From NCBI RefSeq assembly GCF_013426205.1, contig NC_089422.1, positions 1,612,001 through 1,676,000 on the forward strand: a stretch of DNA of 64,000 nt, read 5' to 3'. The position numbers and the translations under genes are program-made. The DNA is from Metarhizium brunneum. Lineage: Eukaryota; Ascomycota; Sordariomycetes; Hypocreales; Clavicipitaceae. Under the pieces are notes generated by a model, which was not told the origin of the DNA, searched no databases, and worked only from the letters and a program-made list of their open reading frames with translations. Positions 47,789-58,612 of the stretch are shown here, in pieces (the stretch's first letter is position 1; each line of letters begins with the position of its first letter).

Positions 47789-49884
47789 ATGCCATACTGC
47801 CACCGCTGCAGGACCCTCACTGCCAAAGAGCTGCGGGAAAATGACGTGCTGTTTCATCCTAATCTACGCTCCTTGAAAGACAGCGCAGACAGGGGATGCG
47901 AGTTTTGCTTTGTATGTTGGACCGCATTCAAAAAGGATGCAGCCAAACACGTGGATGGCCTTTTGCGTGGTGAATCTCCGTTCCCCAAAGGATCGGAATG
48001 GACGCCGGCGATATGGCTGAACGGCAACCAATTCGGCCACCCAACCTCTGGCGATACCATTGCAGTGAGTTGCGGGAGGCGAGGTCCCAAGTCAGACTTT
48101 TGGCCAGAGGTGAATCCGGAGAACATCGAAGCAGTGCTGGAGGTGTACGAGTACGTGCCACAGTCGACGACGACAACATATCAACCGGCAAGCTCACTGA
48201 CTTGCCCAGGGAACCAGGCACTCGGTCCAAGTACAATATCAGGGGGCGAAGAAGCACGTCCTATCAGAACCCCGAGCTTCACGTCGCCCTAATAAAAGAA
48301 TGGATGGCCACATGTCGCGCCCATCACCCTCGCTGCTCACTTACACGAGGATCCGAAATGCCCACCAGAGTAATCCACGTTGGCGATCCCGCCAACAACA
48401 CACAGCCAAGGCTCATTGCCACTGCTCAACATGGCATTTCCGAGCCCTATGCCGCCCTGTCGTACTGCTGGGGTGCTAACACGTCTAATGTCCCCAAATT
48501 GACCGATGCCACGTACTCCTCCTTCGTGCAGGGCATCGACGAGTCCACGCTGTCCCAGTCGCACAAGGACATGATACATCTCGCCCGCGCTCTCGGCATC
48601 AACTACGTCTGGATCGACGCTCTGTGCATTATCCAATTCAACGCGGCCGACTGGGAGCGCGAATCGAAACGCATGGCGGTAGTGTACGGAAACGCCGCGC
48701 TCACCGTCATAGCCGGGCGGTCATCAGACTCGAAACACGGCTTCATAGCAAACAATGCCGCCCAAAATAGGATCTTTTGTAAATTACCCCACGAAGCGTC
48801 AGAAACTCCGACAATCATGGTTGGTCTCCAGCGATCCCATGACATTGGGCCGACCTCGACCAGAGCATGGTGTTTCCAAGAAAGGCTCCTCAGCCAACGA
48901 GCCGTCGTCTTTGGCCTAGAACAACTCAGGTTCTCCTGCAGAGCAGGATCCGTGTACGAGGACGGCTTCAAGACGGCCGGCAACGCCGGTTCCAAGTTGT
49001 TGGGATCGGCACCAATACAGCCACCGTCTCGGAACGAACAGCACGCAGCGCACGAGGCCTTGAAAGAGTGGTACGGGCTCCTGTTTCCGTATACCAAGTG
49101 CCGGCTTTCGAACCCGCACGACGCCTTTGCCTCTCTGTCGGCCATGGCGCAGCAGGCCGCCGCCGTGCTCGGGTCGCGCTATCTGGCTGGCGTTTGGGAA
49201 TGCGACATCGTGCGAGGGTTGATGTGGCGGCCTACATACCACGTCGCGCCGAACTGGAAGCCAACTACGCGGCCGAAGCCGACGTCATTCACGGGGTCTT
49301 GTCAGATTGTTACCCGCGCGCCGTCCTGGTCGTGGGTTTCTGTGGAGGGGGAGGTATCGCAGGAGTCGTTTGTTCCTCCCAAGGTGGCACTGTACAGGGA
49401 CCGGTCCAACGTGAAGATTCGACCCGTGTTTCTTCATCCAGAGAAGTGGTCAGAGGATGCCGAGTGTGGAGTGGACAAGCTGCACATGCCGGCGTGTGAA
49501 TTACGATTCGTGGGACGCGTGGTCGGCGCCCGCGTGCTTGAGGAATCGCCCAGGTTGCGCTATACGAGCCTCAGAAAGGCGATTCAAAAGCCGGTCAAAA
49601 CATTGGCACCCGGCAAATACAGCGTCTTGTTGGTGGGAACCGGAGCCCCCGCTGGTGAACTGCACGAGGATGAGCTGCTTGGGAATGTCACTGCCCTGGG
49701 GCACTTTGATGTTCAGGAGGAAAGGGTCGGTGTAAGCCACGTTTATTGCTTGCAACTCATCCCCAGGTATGGATTGATGCTCAAGAGAAACTCTGATGGG
49801 TCGTATAGCCGTCTTGGGTGGTTCATGCTGGAGCAAGACGAATGGTTTATGAGTCAAGTCGAAACCGATGTGAGACTTGGATAA
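47789..49884 (+). CDS. HET-domain protein (heterokaryon incompatibility family)
   Basis: A 678-residue protein in two exons (47789-48150, 48210-49884); the intron uses donor GTACGT and acceptor CCCAG. The N-terminus has a Cys/His pair arrangement (CHRC, CEFCFVC) that may bind metal. The HET domain follows: YAALSYCWG, then LARALGINYVWIDALCIIQ, WERESKRMAVVYGNAALTVI and TRAWCFQERLLSQRAVVFG, the standard order for the family. A long C-terminal region of unknown fold completes it. HET proteins trigger cell death after fusion of unlike strains when paired with a partner; many fungal copies have no known partner. No partner-like gene such as a SesB lipase or NLR lies beside it. The start is the first ATG in frame. 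Confidence 0.9.
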
Positions 49885-49939
49885 ACCGTCGCCAGAAAGC
49901 GACTATTCCGTGCCTGTTGACACATGCACTGGCGGGGAA

Positions 49940-49945
49940 ATAAAG
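49940..49945 (+). terminator. Possible poly(A) signal of the HET gene
   Basis: AATAAA lies 56 bp after the stop codon. The hexamer is only loosely conserved in fungi, so this is tentative. Confidence 0.35.
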
Positions 49946-50956
49946 TTGCATGTGGCTAGTCAAGTCAAGTTTTACCCCATCTTTTCAGCATCGTATGGCC
50001 GTCAATGTCAACTTCAGGACTCTCTAGGCCAGTGTATCCGAAATTCTTCTCGGTGCCCCAAACAGTTTTTTGTAGTGAAACGTCCTTGCGACAATCTGTA
50101 CATTAATCGGAGCGCCTTTAAAATCCCCATCTTGCCACAGCCTGAGACTTCCAATGCTCAGCAGAATTCGCAACGGAACTCATCGCGGTCGCAAATAGCG
50201 AGGGGGGCCGTGGCCTCTCTCGACTAGTTGCCACGTCGGCTTCGGTCGGGCATAACCAATACCTTCGATGTTACTTTGGCGTTCCCGCATCTATACCAGA
50301 CAGACAAGTTTGGAGCCATTCCAGTCGATGAGCAGGCGGGCCGGAGTTGCCACGCTCCCTAGCTCCCGAGTTCCCTAGTTTCCCGTGATACAAACGCCGG
50401 GGTTTCCTGGAATCATCAGCCGCGCGGGCTGGGGTGTTTCTGCTCACATGCAACTATAAACCACATGTGAAGTTACTAGCTTAACTGCGCTAGTGCGACC
50501 AGACTCTATACCCGAGACATAGTTTCCAATCAAGTATCCTCGTACGCTTTATCCAACGTGCGTGTACACGTGGACTCGTCGTATCGGAAGTACCCGGAGA
50601 ACAGACCTGCGGCACTTCAGCCAATGCAGGGAATCCTTGTTATCACGTCGTCGTGAACAGCGCCATTGCCAACTCTTTGTTTGCCCGCCTAGCTTGAGTC
50701 ATGGGTTGCAGGATCTGGGGCGTTTTAGCAATCTACATCATCAGCCACGTATTGTTGATTGGTAAACTGCTGGAGCCCCAGGTCAACTATGCTCCGTGAT
50801 AACAGGTCCGTGTCACTGCATTGAATCCCCTTGCGTTCCGCCATGGTAAACATCTCGACATGCTCGGAACACGATACGTATTGGTTCCATGTTCCGTACC
50901 AACAGAGGCCTCACCGCTGTTTTGTATGAATAAATGTTTATAGTTTGAGATAATCC

Positions 50957-50985
50957 ATATGTATATATATGTATGTATATATATT
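50957..50985 (+). repeat. TA/TATG microsatellite
   Basis: An imperfect TATA/TATG run about 0.2 kb upstream of the MFS start at 51178. It is likely slippage-prone. Confidence 0.7.
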
Positions 50986-51177
50986 CACATGTCTATCCCT
51001 TCTCCCCAGATAAAGCCAAACAGCTACAACATTGTCGAGCGGCACCGACTGGTTGCATATTAGTGGACTTGTCGATGCCTCGGCCATCTTTGCCCCATGA
51101 AAATATATTCCAAAATTCCTCTAGTTGTTCTCCTGCCGTTGGATTCTGCTGTATAAACCCCAGACAACCTGTCGACA

Positions 51178-52782
51178 ATGGCATCAGCGACTCCGCATTC
51201 CGAGGTTGTGCCCGGCACCGTTCACCTCGTTGACCTTCGCGGCGCAGCAGCAGGAGAAGCTGGCATCGTCGAGCTTGTCCCCAAGCCAAGTGCCGATCCC
51301 GAAGATCCGCTCAATTGGAGCCGTCTGCGCAAGCACAAGGTGGTGGCAATGGTTCTCATCTATACTCTTGGCATAGGCATACCCACGAGTCTGCAGTACT
51401 CTGTCCTGTCAGACATCACAGAGGACACGGGCATCTCCACGGCGGCTCTTGTCCAAGGAACAGGCCTCATGTTCCTGTTCATGGGATGGGGCTGCCTCGT
51501 GACCCAGCCGATTGCTCTGGTATACGGCCGTCGTGGCATGTATCTCGTGTCTCTCCTGGCCATTGTTCCTCTCATGGTGTGGACGGCATACTCTCGATCT
51601 GCCGGGGAATGGTACGCCCACCGCATTCTCCTCGGCCTCTGCTCGTCGCCGATTGAAGCACTGCCCGAAGTCAGCATCCCGGACATCTTCTTCGCGCACG
51701 AGAGAGGCACTTGGATGAGTCTGTACGTCTTCACTCTATTCGGGTCCAACTTCTTGGCGCCCATCCTGGCGGGATTCTTTGCCGAAGCGTACGGCTGGCG
51801 ATGGACTATGCACTTTGGTGCCATCATCGCCGCGTTGGCGTTTGTTATTCTCTTCTTCTTCATGGAGGAGACCATGTACTTTCGTGAAACGCTCGAAGGG
51901 CTCGAGGATGTCGCCGACTCGGTGCACGACGTCAAAGACGAGAGCACTGACGAAGAGACCAACGCGTCCTCATCAACCAGCCACAAGTCGGAAAGTTACA
52001 GCCCAAGACGGTACGGCCAAAAGCTCAAGCCGTTTTCGAGAATGGAGGGACGCCCCTCCAAGAAGCAAATGTTCCTGTCCATGATCTTGCCCCTGCCCAT
52101 CATTTTCCAGTTCCCGAATATCGCCTGGGCTGGATTCATCTACGGGATCAACCTCTCCTGGTACAACGTCCTGAATGCTACGGCAAACCCGGTTCTCAGC
52201 GCAGCACCATACAACTGGTCCACCAGCAGCGTGGGCCTCATCTACGTCGGTCCCATCATCGGTGCCGCCTTCGGAGGCTTGTGGTCTGGAATAATCGCTG
52301 ACCGGTTGACTCTGAAGTTGGCGCGCCGCACCAAGGGTGTGCGTGAGCCGGAGCAGAGGCTCTGGCCGCTTGCCCTTTCGGCTGTTCTTTCATGTGCTGG
52401 TTTAATCATCTGGGGCGTCGGTGCTCAACACAATGTGCACTGGGCTGGATTGGCAATCGGACTGGGTATTCTGACCTTTGGTTGTGTAACTGGCGGTTCC
52501 ATCGCCCTTTCATACAACGTTGACTGCTTCAAGGATATCAGTGGAGAGTCTACAACATCTGTCATAATCATCCGCAATACCCTGGGCTTTGCTACCTCGT
52601 ATGGCATTACTCCATGGTACACCAACATGGGTCTTCAAAACTGTTTCATCATGGCTGGATTCTTATCGCTGGGATGTACTGGTTCGTTTCTGCTCATGAT
52701 CTGGAAGGGCAAGTCTCTTCGCCGGCATTGTGCAAAGAGGTATTGGAAGTATGTTGAAAAGTCTTCTCACTCTGCGAAATAG
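51178..52782 (+). CDS. MFS transporter, DHA1-type drug/polyamine exporter family
   Basis: An intronless 534-residue membrane protein. The N-terminal tail ends in the fungal DHA1 signature PEDPLNWSRLRKHK (residues 41-54). VYGRRGMYLVSLLAIVP follows as motif A, and the central cytoplasmic loop (about residues 235-300) is acidic and serine-rich (DESTDEETNASSSTS). The second half has six more helices. A TATAAA lies only 21 bp before the ATG, which would leave almost no leader; transcription may start elsewhere or a later ATG may be used. It is the third MFS gene in tandem on this strand. Such proteins export toxic compounds or polyamines; the substrate here is unknown. Confidence 0.9.
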   Translation: MASATPHSEVVPGTVHLVDLRGAAAGEAGIVELVPKPSADPEDPLNWSRLRKHKVVAMVLIYTLGIGIPTSLQYSVLSDITEDTGISTAALVQGTGLMFLFMGWGCLVTQPIALVYGRRGMYLVSLLAIVPLMVWTAYSRSAGEWYAHRILLGLCSSPIEALPEVSIPDIFFAHERGTWMSLYVFTLFGSNFLAPILAGFFAEAYGWRWTMHFGAIIAALAFVILFFFMEETMYFRETLEGLEDVADSVHDVKDESTDEETNASSSTSHKSESYSPRRYGQKLKPFSRMEGRPSKKQMFLSMILPLPIIFQFPNIAWAGFIYGINLSWYNVLNATANPVLSAAPYNWSTSSVGLIYVGPIIGAAFGGLWSGIIADRLTLKLARRTKGVREPEQRLWPLALSAVLSCAGLIIWGVGAQHNVHWAGLAIGLGILTFGCVTGGSIALSYNVDCFKDISGESTTSVIIIRNTLGFATSYGITPWYTNMGLQNCFIMAGFLSLGCTGSFLLMIWKGKSLRRHCAKRYWKYVEKSSHSAK

Positions 52783-53412
52783 ATGTTATAGACTTGGCTG
52801 TCTTGGCGAAGGGGGACGGACACTGACTGTGGTAATATGAGTCGTGAATCGACTTGGCATTATTGGTCTCATATTGATGCGACCAGAGCAAGATATTAGC
52901 ATAGCATAAAATGATTATAGACTTGAGACTGAGCAGTCGCCAAACAATGTTGTAGCTCTTGTGACAATAGCATGCTACTTTCCAATTCCGACTCTTCCAA
53001 ATAGTAGCAGCTCACTTTGGCCATCTAATCCAACACGAGAAAGGGTAAAGGAGGCAACAAATACCAACTCAAACTGTCGAGTGCTTCATCACAAGACGTA
53101 AGAATCACACCAACTTTCCTTCGTGAAACGATTCAACTTCGATGAGACGGGGGAATATGACAAGCTACAACTCTGCTATGCCTGGACCACAGAGTGATTG
53201 TTGCTCATGAGCTTGTGAGCTTGACATCTCGGAATGGAGAGGGCATGGCGAGTCTGGCGCGGCGACCCGAAGCCTAGAGTATTTCCTCGCCACTTGCTCG
53301 GCGCAGTATCGGAATACCACAAAGTTGCGACGGGCTTCTCAGCGGCCTTTGATCTTGCCACAATGAGTACAGTAGTCCATATCTGCACGCCGCGCCAATA
53401 TTTCGTCAAAGG
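52783..53412. other. Convergent intergenic region
   Basis: No gene recognised between the MFS stop and the 3' end of the minus-strand hypothetical gene. Confidence 0.5.
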
Positions 53413-53928
53413 TCACAGCCCGACCCAGCACGTGCGAATGACCTGCCATGCTGGTGTTTCTCTGGGCAACGGGAAACGTTTCCCTCCGTAGACCTTGAGT
53501 GCTCCAACGCTGAATCTGCGTTCCTCGAAAGTACCCAGAGAGTCTGGAAAAACTACCCGTGACGTTGCGAATATGTTTCTTGTGCCACGTCGGCGTGTGC
53601 TTCTCACTGCACCTCTCGGCGTCCTGGTCCTTTGATACAGCTCACTTTCTTCGTCTTCTACTCCTTCTTCTACATCAAATTCGTGTGCATCCTTCAACAT
53701 CTTATCGATTCGAGCGGCATGTGGTGCATCACCGACAGGCACCGTCTGGACACTTGGTGATGTGTGAACGCGCCTCAGGGGCCCATATCGTCGGCCTGGT
53801 CTGCTCTCCCAATAGGAGCCGGACCTGTCTTGGAAGGTGTAGGACTCGGTATCGGCGTCGTAGCCAACACGGGAGATTCCTTCCGGCAGACGCTCGTAAT
53901 CGGGGTCAAGATGCGACCAGCGACCCAT
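53413..53928 (-). CDS. Conserved fungal hypothetical protein
   Basis: A 171-codon frame opening MGRWSHLDPDYERLPEGISR, then VGYDADTESYTFQDRSGSYW and PGRRYGPLRRV. This tidy N-terminus resembles a fungal family I have seen but cannot name with confidence (sometimes annotated next to LysM/CBM50 proteins). The middle is acidic (DVEEGVEDEESE), then basic (RSTRRRGTR). No signal peptide or membrane segment. The last 40 residues look less protein-like and may hide an unrecognised intron, so the 3' end is uncertain. Confidence 0.55.
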   Translation of the reverse strand: MGRWSHLDPDYERLPEGISRVGYDADTESYTFQDRSGSYWESRPGRRYGPLRRVHTSPSVQTVPVGDAPHAARIDKMLKDAHEFDVEEGVEDEESELYQRTRTPRGAVRSTRRRGTRNIFATSRVVFPDSLGTFEERRFSVGALKVYGGKRFPLPRETPAWQVIRTCWVGL

Positions 53929-55084
53929 GGATGCGTTAATGGTGGTTCTTTATCAAGCAGAAATTGAATCACAAAGAGGTTGCTTGTTGATATGACGAAT
54001 TTTGAGGGGCATCAGTGTAGGATTAAAGCTGGCAAAAGCTTAGATGTATGCCACTCTGTCGGGTACACGGGGAATGCTCACAACGCTTCTGTGTTTTGTC
54101 TCGACATGCGTGTGCGCTGAGTGCGAAGCGGCCCGTTCGGGATTCATATCACTTCAATAGATACTCCGTATGGCTCCTTGTATTCTTTAACACGAAGCAT
54201 TTGATCGGCCAAAGTGGCAGGTTCGAGTTCGTTTCCCTGGCTGCTGCTGCTTGTGGCGGAGCTCCAAAGTTGGCTGCCACGCATCTTGTACGATGGCAGA
54301 CATGGACGTATCATTTCACGAAATGGTAATGCAGGTGTCAGCTCTGTCCTTTGAAGGTTTGGTCGCACGGATAGCCTATTGGCCTTGCACAGTCGCAGCG
54401 AATGTAGCTGATCAGTCTTGTGTAGGGCTTGCAACCAGTCAACGGCCAGAGCGCCTCACCATCCCGTTGAGTTTGATACATACAATAGTCGTATTTGCTT
54501 TTGTTATGCAACCATGGTAATAATTGTGTTTCACGTTAATCGAAGTCCGATCCTTCATTCTCGCCAGCACTTGCCTGAAAGTAGGTTATGATGGCTTGAC
54601 GGACTTGAGCAGTGTTTCCTGTCAAAGATAGACCTTGCAGGCTGTAGTGTCTTGGACCATTTTACGACACGAATTTAGTGATATAACTACAGTCTGGGAC
54701 GGCACAACGTTTTATCCTTGCTAGAGGCGACGATGCCCGTCTATGGGATGAGTAATGGACATTCAGCGTCCCGCAGAATCGCCAGCACAAGTTGCACGTT
54801 CATGAGTGATGAGGTAATAGTTACCCAGCATAGCCTCTGTCGCCCTGTTGACCAGAGGAGTTTGTCAAGTTGTCACTGTTTGGAGGGCGAGGCTGTCTCG
54901 GGGAAGCGCCGATACAATTGTAACACAGCGACGTCATATCATGTAATCGCAAGCGTAGGCTGTCCTGAGTTATTCGCCATCAATATAAGCAGGCTGCTTT
55001 TTGGCAGCATCGTAGAAAACGGCTTCAATACTTCATCATTTAAACTATCCTCATCAACCAGTCCTAAAAGAAGCCTGTCGCACC
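53929..55084. other. Divergent intergenic region
   Basis: Holds both promoters of the two flanking hypothetical genes. Frames at 54144-54520 and at 54718-55113 (which runs into the next gene) carry no recognised domain. Confidence 0.45.
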
Positions 55085-55705
55085 ATGAACACGTCGACAG
55101 AAGTCAGCCATAAGCGTTTCAAACTACGCAAAAAGCTTCTCTCAGGAACATACACGTTCGTTCCCGAAACAACCGGCGGCGGCACTGACTACTCGATGGA
55201 CATCAAACCACGCACAAACTCCAAGATGCCTTTCATGTTCCTGTTTGAAGGTAAGATTGTCGTGGGTAGCGTCCGCAGGCCAATGAACTCGGCCACATTT
55301 GAGGTTAGCCTCGGAAATACCGAAAACAAGGTGCAACGGGAAGAATGGAGGGCCATGCAGCGTACAGGACGTAAAGAAGGCACATGGACCGTTCCCAGCT
55401 CTTGTACTAGCGGTATGAAGGAGGTTGCATGGAAGGGGACTGTCGATGTTGCCGTCGACGGGATATCGGCAGGGCTGAATCGACCAGGATATCAGCTAGT
55501 TGACGTGTCTAATGACGAGTCAGATGAGGTGCTGGCGGTTTTCACGCCGATGAAGGGACTGTCAAAGGGCGGTGTGCTTCAGCTGAATGTGTATTGGGGA
55601 GAGGAATTTGAGCGCATGGTAATGTTGACGTTCATGTGCTTGTACGATCGTATTTCGACACAAGCTACTGATGCAATTGGGAGAGGAGCTGCTGGAGGTT
55701 TCTAG
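55085..55705 (+). CDS. Conserved protein, possible tubby-like/LURP-one beta-barrel
   Basis: An intronless 206-residue protein of unknown function. Pattern: a basic start (KRFKLRKKLLSGTYTF), alternating strands (PFMFLFEGKIVVGSVRR, ATFEVSLGN), then GYQLVDVSNDESDEVLAVF and an end with ERMVMLTFMCLYDRI. The last two stretches resemble the closing strands and central helix of tubby-C-like (LURP-one) barrels, which bind membrane phosphoinositides. No signal peptide. The fold call is tentative; the coding status is supported by its length and regular composition. Confidence 0.6.
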   Translation: MNTSTEVSHKRFKLRKKLLSGTYTFVPETTGGGTDYSMDIKPRTNSKMPFMFLFEGKIVVGSVRRPMNSATFEVSLGNTENKVQREEWRAMQRTGRKEGTWTVPSSCTSGMKEVAWKGTVDVAVDGISAGLNRPGYQLVDVSNDESDEVLAVFTPMKGLSKGGVLQLNVYWGEEFERMVMLTFMCLYDRISTQATDAIGRGAAGGF

Positions 55706-56379
55706 TTTTATTTTTCAAGTAGGCATAACTAAAGAAGTTCTATTTCTATCACCGATAAAGGTATTCTTCCGGCAGCAAGGCCATTTTCAGGCGTACAATC
55801 CTGCTGCGATATGTGTCGAGCGTAACCGCGCTTCTTCGCAGACCTAATATCACCTCAAGTGCTACGACACAATCGTCGAATACTCAAACTGCAACTCGTC
55901 AGTTGCTTGCTGGCTATCCAATTTATCCACACCCACCTCCGGGAATCCAACTTACAGCTCCATCAAGAGGTCGCAGCGAGTCGAGAACTCGGAAAACTTG
56001 CCTAAGCCTGAATCTTGACGAACTTTCTTTTTCTGACTGCAATGATTTTCCATCTTGGCGCCTTTAGCATGGACCAGACGGAGCAGCCACGGACGCTGCG
56101 GACTCCACGGGGCCGAATGTGCCGGACTCATTACGACACAATGTTCTTCACCTTCATGCCCCGGATTGTTATCTCAGATCACTATTCTAGTCATCTCTTG
56201 GCGATAGGCCATGTCAAACTAGAGAGAGAAAAGTCAAAAACGTTATTCTGTCGTCACCAAGCTTCCCCGCACAGCCACAAATTGGTTTGGTATAAACACC
56301 CGCTTGCATCCTCATTTAACCTTTCCTTCACCATCAAGTTTGATTCAAATGTCTCAGCTGTTCCATAGTCCAATTACTG
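55706..56379. other. Intergenic, promoter of the flavin disulfide reductase
   Basis: Frames at 55813-56067 and 56015-56368 show no domain. A TATAAA element sits near the downstream gene. Confidence 0.45.
56291..56296 (+). promoter_or_regulatory. TATA-like box of the flavin disulfide reductase gene
   Basis: TATAAA lies 84 bp before the ATG at 56380, in a plausible position for a fungal core promoter. Confidence 0.45.
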
Positions 56380-57918
56380 ATGCTCACTGTTCCACGATCA
56401 TTGTACCTGCAACCATCCAGATTGTCCCGACGTCTTGTCCACTGTCACGGATACAACTACACCATCTCACGACGATTCGGCATGTCTACGCACTATGACG
56501 CTGTAGTCATTGGCTCTGGCCAAGGCGGAACGCCTCTTAGCATGGCATTCGCGCAAGCTAAGCAGAAGACGGCACTGATCGAGAGTACACATATCGGCGG
56601 CTGTTGTGTTAATGAAGGCTGCACGCCAACCAAGACCATGATTGCCTCTGGCCGAGTGGCCTATTTGACTGGGCGAGGGCCCGACTACGGCGTTCTGAGT
56701 CCGCGCCCTGATTCCGCACGTATCAACATGGAAAAGGTGAGGCAGCGCAAGCGCGACATCGTTGACAGCTTTCGCTCTGGTAGTGAACGCCGGCTTCGCG
56801 ACGCCGGCGTGGACGTCATCATGGGCTCTGCAAGCTTTCAAAACGAAACAACTATAAAAGTCATCTGCCAAGACGGTGCAGACAAAATTCTTTCCGCTGA
56901 TAAAATCTTCATCTGCGCTGGTGAGCGGCCCGCGGTCCCGAAGCTCGACGGCCTCGATGCTGCGAAATTCCCCCCGGGTGCTCTTCTCAACTCGACTTCT
57001 ATTCAAGAACTCGATGTGGTTCCGTCGCATCTCATCGTAGTCGGAGGCGGCTATGTTGGTCTCGAGTTTGGCCAGCTATTCCGGCGACTAGGCGCCGAGG
57101 TGACCATCATTCAGCGTAATTCCCAGCTTCTGCCGCGCGAAGACGCCGAGGTCGCTGAGAAGATGCGTCAAGTCCTCAAACAAGACGGCATCAGGATCCT
57201 TCTCAAAACGTCCCCGGCAGCCGTTCGAGCCAGCGGCGGCAATGACCCTACCAAGGCTGTTGTTGTCTCTGCCTCTGGCCCTGATGGCACATCCGAGTTG
57301 ACAGCATCCCATATCCTATTCGCCGCAGGCCGGACTCCCAACACGGACACCCTCAACCTCGACGCAGCTGGTATAAAAACCAACAACCGTGGCCACATTG
57401 TTGTCGATGACACCCTGCAGAGCTCCAACCGACGTGTGTGGGCACTTGGTGATGTCAAGGGACCGCCGGCCTTCACGCACGTTTCCTATGACGACTATCG
57501 TCTGCTGCGGGCCAATTTGCTCGAGAAGGACTCTCATCCCACGGCCCTCACTACCGTCAATCGCATCTTGCCTTATGTCGTCTACACGGACCCGCAGCTC
57601 GCTCATGTCGGCCTGCATGAACACGAGGCGCGAGCCAAGTTTCCCGATGCCAAGATCCAGGTAGCAACTATGCCCATGGCATATGTCGCACGAGCTTTGG
57701 AGACGGATGAATCAAGAGGCATGATGAAGGCCGTCGTCGATGCCGATACGCAGAAGATACTGGGATTTACGTGCTTTGGGCTGGAGGGCGGCGAGGTCAT
57801 GAGCGTAGTGCAGATGGCCATGATTGCAGGCAGCAAGTGGACGGCACTTAGAGATGCCGTCTGGGCGCATCCATCCCTGGCAGAGAGTTTGAACAACATC
57901 TGGGGCTCATTGAAATAG
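56380..57918 (+). CDS. FAD/NAD(P)-linked pyridine nucleotide-disulfide oxidoreductase (mercuric reductase/dihydrolipoyl dehydrogenase-like)
   Basis: A 512-residue class I flavin disulfide reductase without introns. Motifs from the 56380 start: FAD-binding VVIGSGQGG (about 41), redox Cys pair in CVNEGCTPTK (Cys76 and Cys81), NAD(P)-binding LIVVGGGYVGLEFG (about 222), RRVWALGDVKG as the second FAD motif, and a C-terminal HPSLAES with the His/Glu pair. This family reduces disulfides, quinones or metal ions. An MSTHYD start at 56482 would give 478 residues. The 34 residues before it (LYLQPSRLSRRLVHCHGYNY and an SRR stretch) are Arg/Ser-rich without acids, as in a mitochondrial targeting peptide, so two products are possible. 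No HMA metal domain precedes it, so mercury reduction is not assumed. Confidence 0.9.
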   Translation: MLTVPRSLYLQPSRLSRRLVHCHGYNYTISRRFGMSTHYDAVVIGSGQGGTPLSMAFAQAKQKTALIESTHIGGCCVNEGCTPTKTMIASGRVAYLTGRGPDYGVLSPRPDSARINMEKVRQRKRDIVDSFRSGSERRLRDAGVDVIMGSASFQNETTIKVICQDGADKILSADKIFICAGERPAVPKLDGLDAAKFPPGALLNSTSIQELDVVPSHLIVVGGGYVGLEFGQLFRRLGAEVTIIQRNSQLLPREDAEVAEKMRQVLKQDGIRILLKTSPAAVRASGGNDPTKAVVVSASGPDGTSELTASHILFAAGRTPNTDTLNLDAAGIKTNNRGHIVVDDTLQSSNRRVWALGDVKGPPAFTHVSYDDYRLLRANLLEKDSHPTALTTVNRILPYVVYTDPQLAHVGLHEHEARAKFPDAKIQVATMPMAYVARALETDESRGMMKAVVDADTQKILGFTCFGLEGGEVMSVVQMAMIAGSKWTALRDAVWAHPSLAESLNNIWGSLK

Positions 57919-58462
57919 ATTGCCAGGATATGTTACGAGAATAGTATGCTCTATGCGCGAAAGTATGTAATGTGTAATACAGGCTTTTTCTCTTTGTCGA
58001 CTTGCTCCATCCAAATTCCGGAGGGAGAAGAAGTGTTTTATATAATATTTTGTGAGTGTTCATTCATATATCAAGTACAAGTGACAATGTGGCTGAATGT
58101 AGCCATCACCATAGCTACGAGCCAACTAACTAGACGAATAGTATTGACTGCTACACTATTACGTTTCTTTTGTGAAGCTAAATGGGCAGAATCATGCTCC
58201 ACGTTGTCAAGTGACCAACCTAGTCGGTCCTTTAGGTTAACCCAGCGCCAAGCGGCTCTATATGAACCCAACACTACGATCCCAACCATATTTCATCAGG
58301 ATTGAACCGGCCTCACAAAGTCTGAGATAAAAGGCTTGTGGGCCATGTCTGATCTCTATTTCACAAGCCCTAAAGCCATGTTCTTTGATCTGGTGGCTCC
58401 TCATTCACGCTTGTGAGGTTTGACTATAGTCCCTACAGAAACGCCTTGTTATCAGATATGCT
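57919..58462. other. Intergenic, 3' side of the flavin reductase
   Basis: AT-rich and gene-free. No recognisable element. Confidence 0.5.
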
Positions 58463-58612
58463 CTAGTCCAAAGTTTGTAAACTACTAGAGCGCTGCAAAC
58501 TTTCGGCTTTGGCACCATCGCCTGTCGTTCCAATGACCTTGGAGCCTGTCTTGATGGCCTCAAGGAAGATGGCTTTACCAGTGACGGACGAAGCGCCAGT
58601 GATTAACCACGT
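58463..58612 (-). pseudogene. Remnant of a short-chain dehydrogenase (SDR) N-terminus
   Basis: The minus strand reads TWLITGASSVTGKAIFLEAI and then KTGSKVIGTTGD. This is the first beta strand, the TGxxxxxG nucleotide-binding loop and second strand of a classical SDR. It breaks off after about 50 residues with a stop; no catalytic YxxxK part follows in any nearby frame, and the upstream 44 codons in the same frame look unrelated. The glycine loop reads TGASSVTG, with Val-Thr replacing the usual Gly-Leu/Ile. I take it as a decayed, truncated gene; the family call is firm, the history is not. Confidence 0.6.

Larger units (their letters stand above)
49885..51177. other. 1.3-kb intergenic region
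   Basis: Contains the HET 3' end and the promoter of the next MFS gene. A TA-rich microsatellite lies inside. No coding feature was recognised. Confidence 0.5.
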
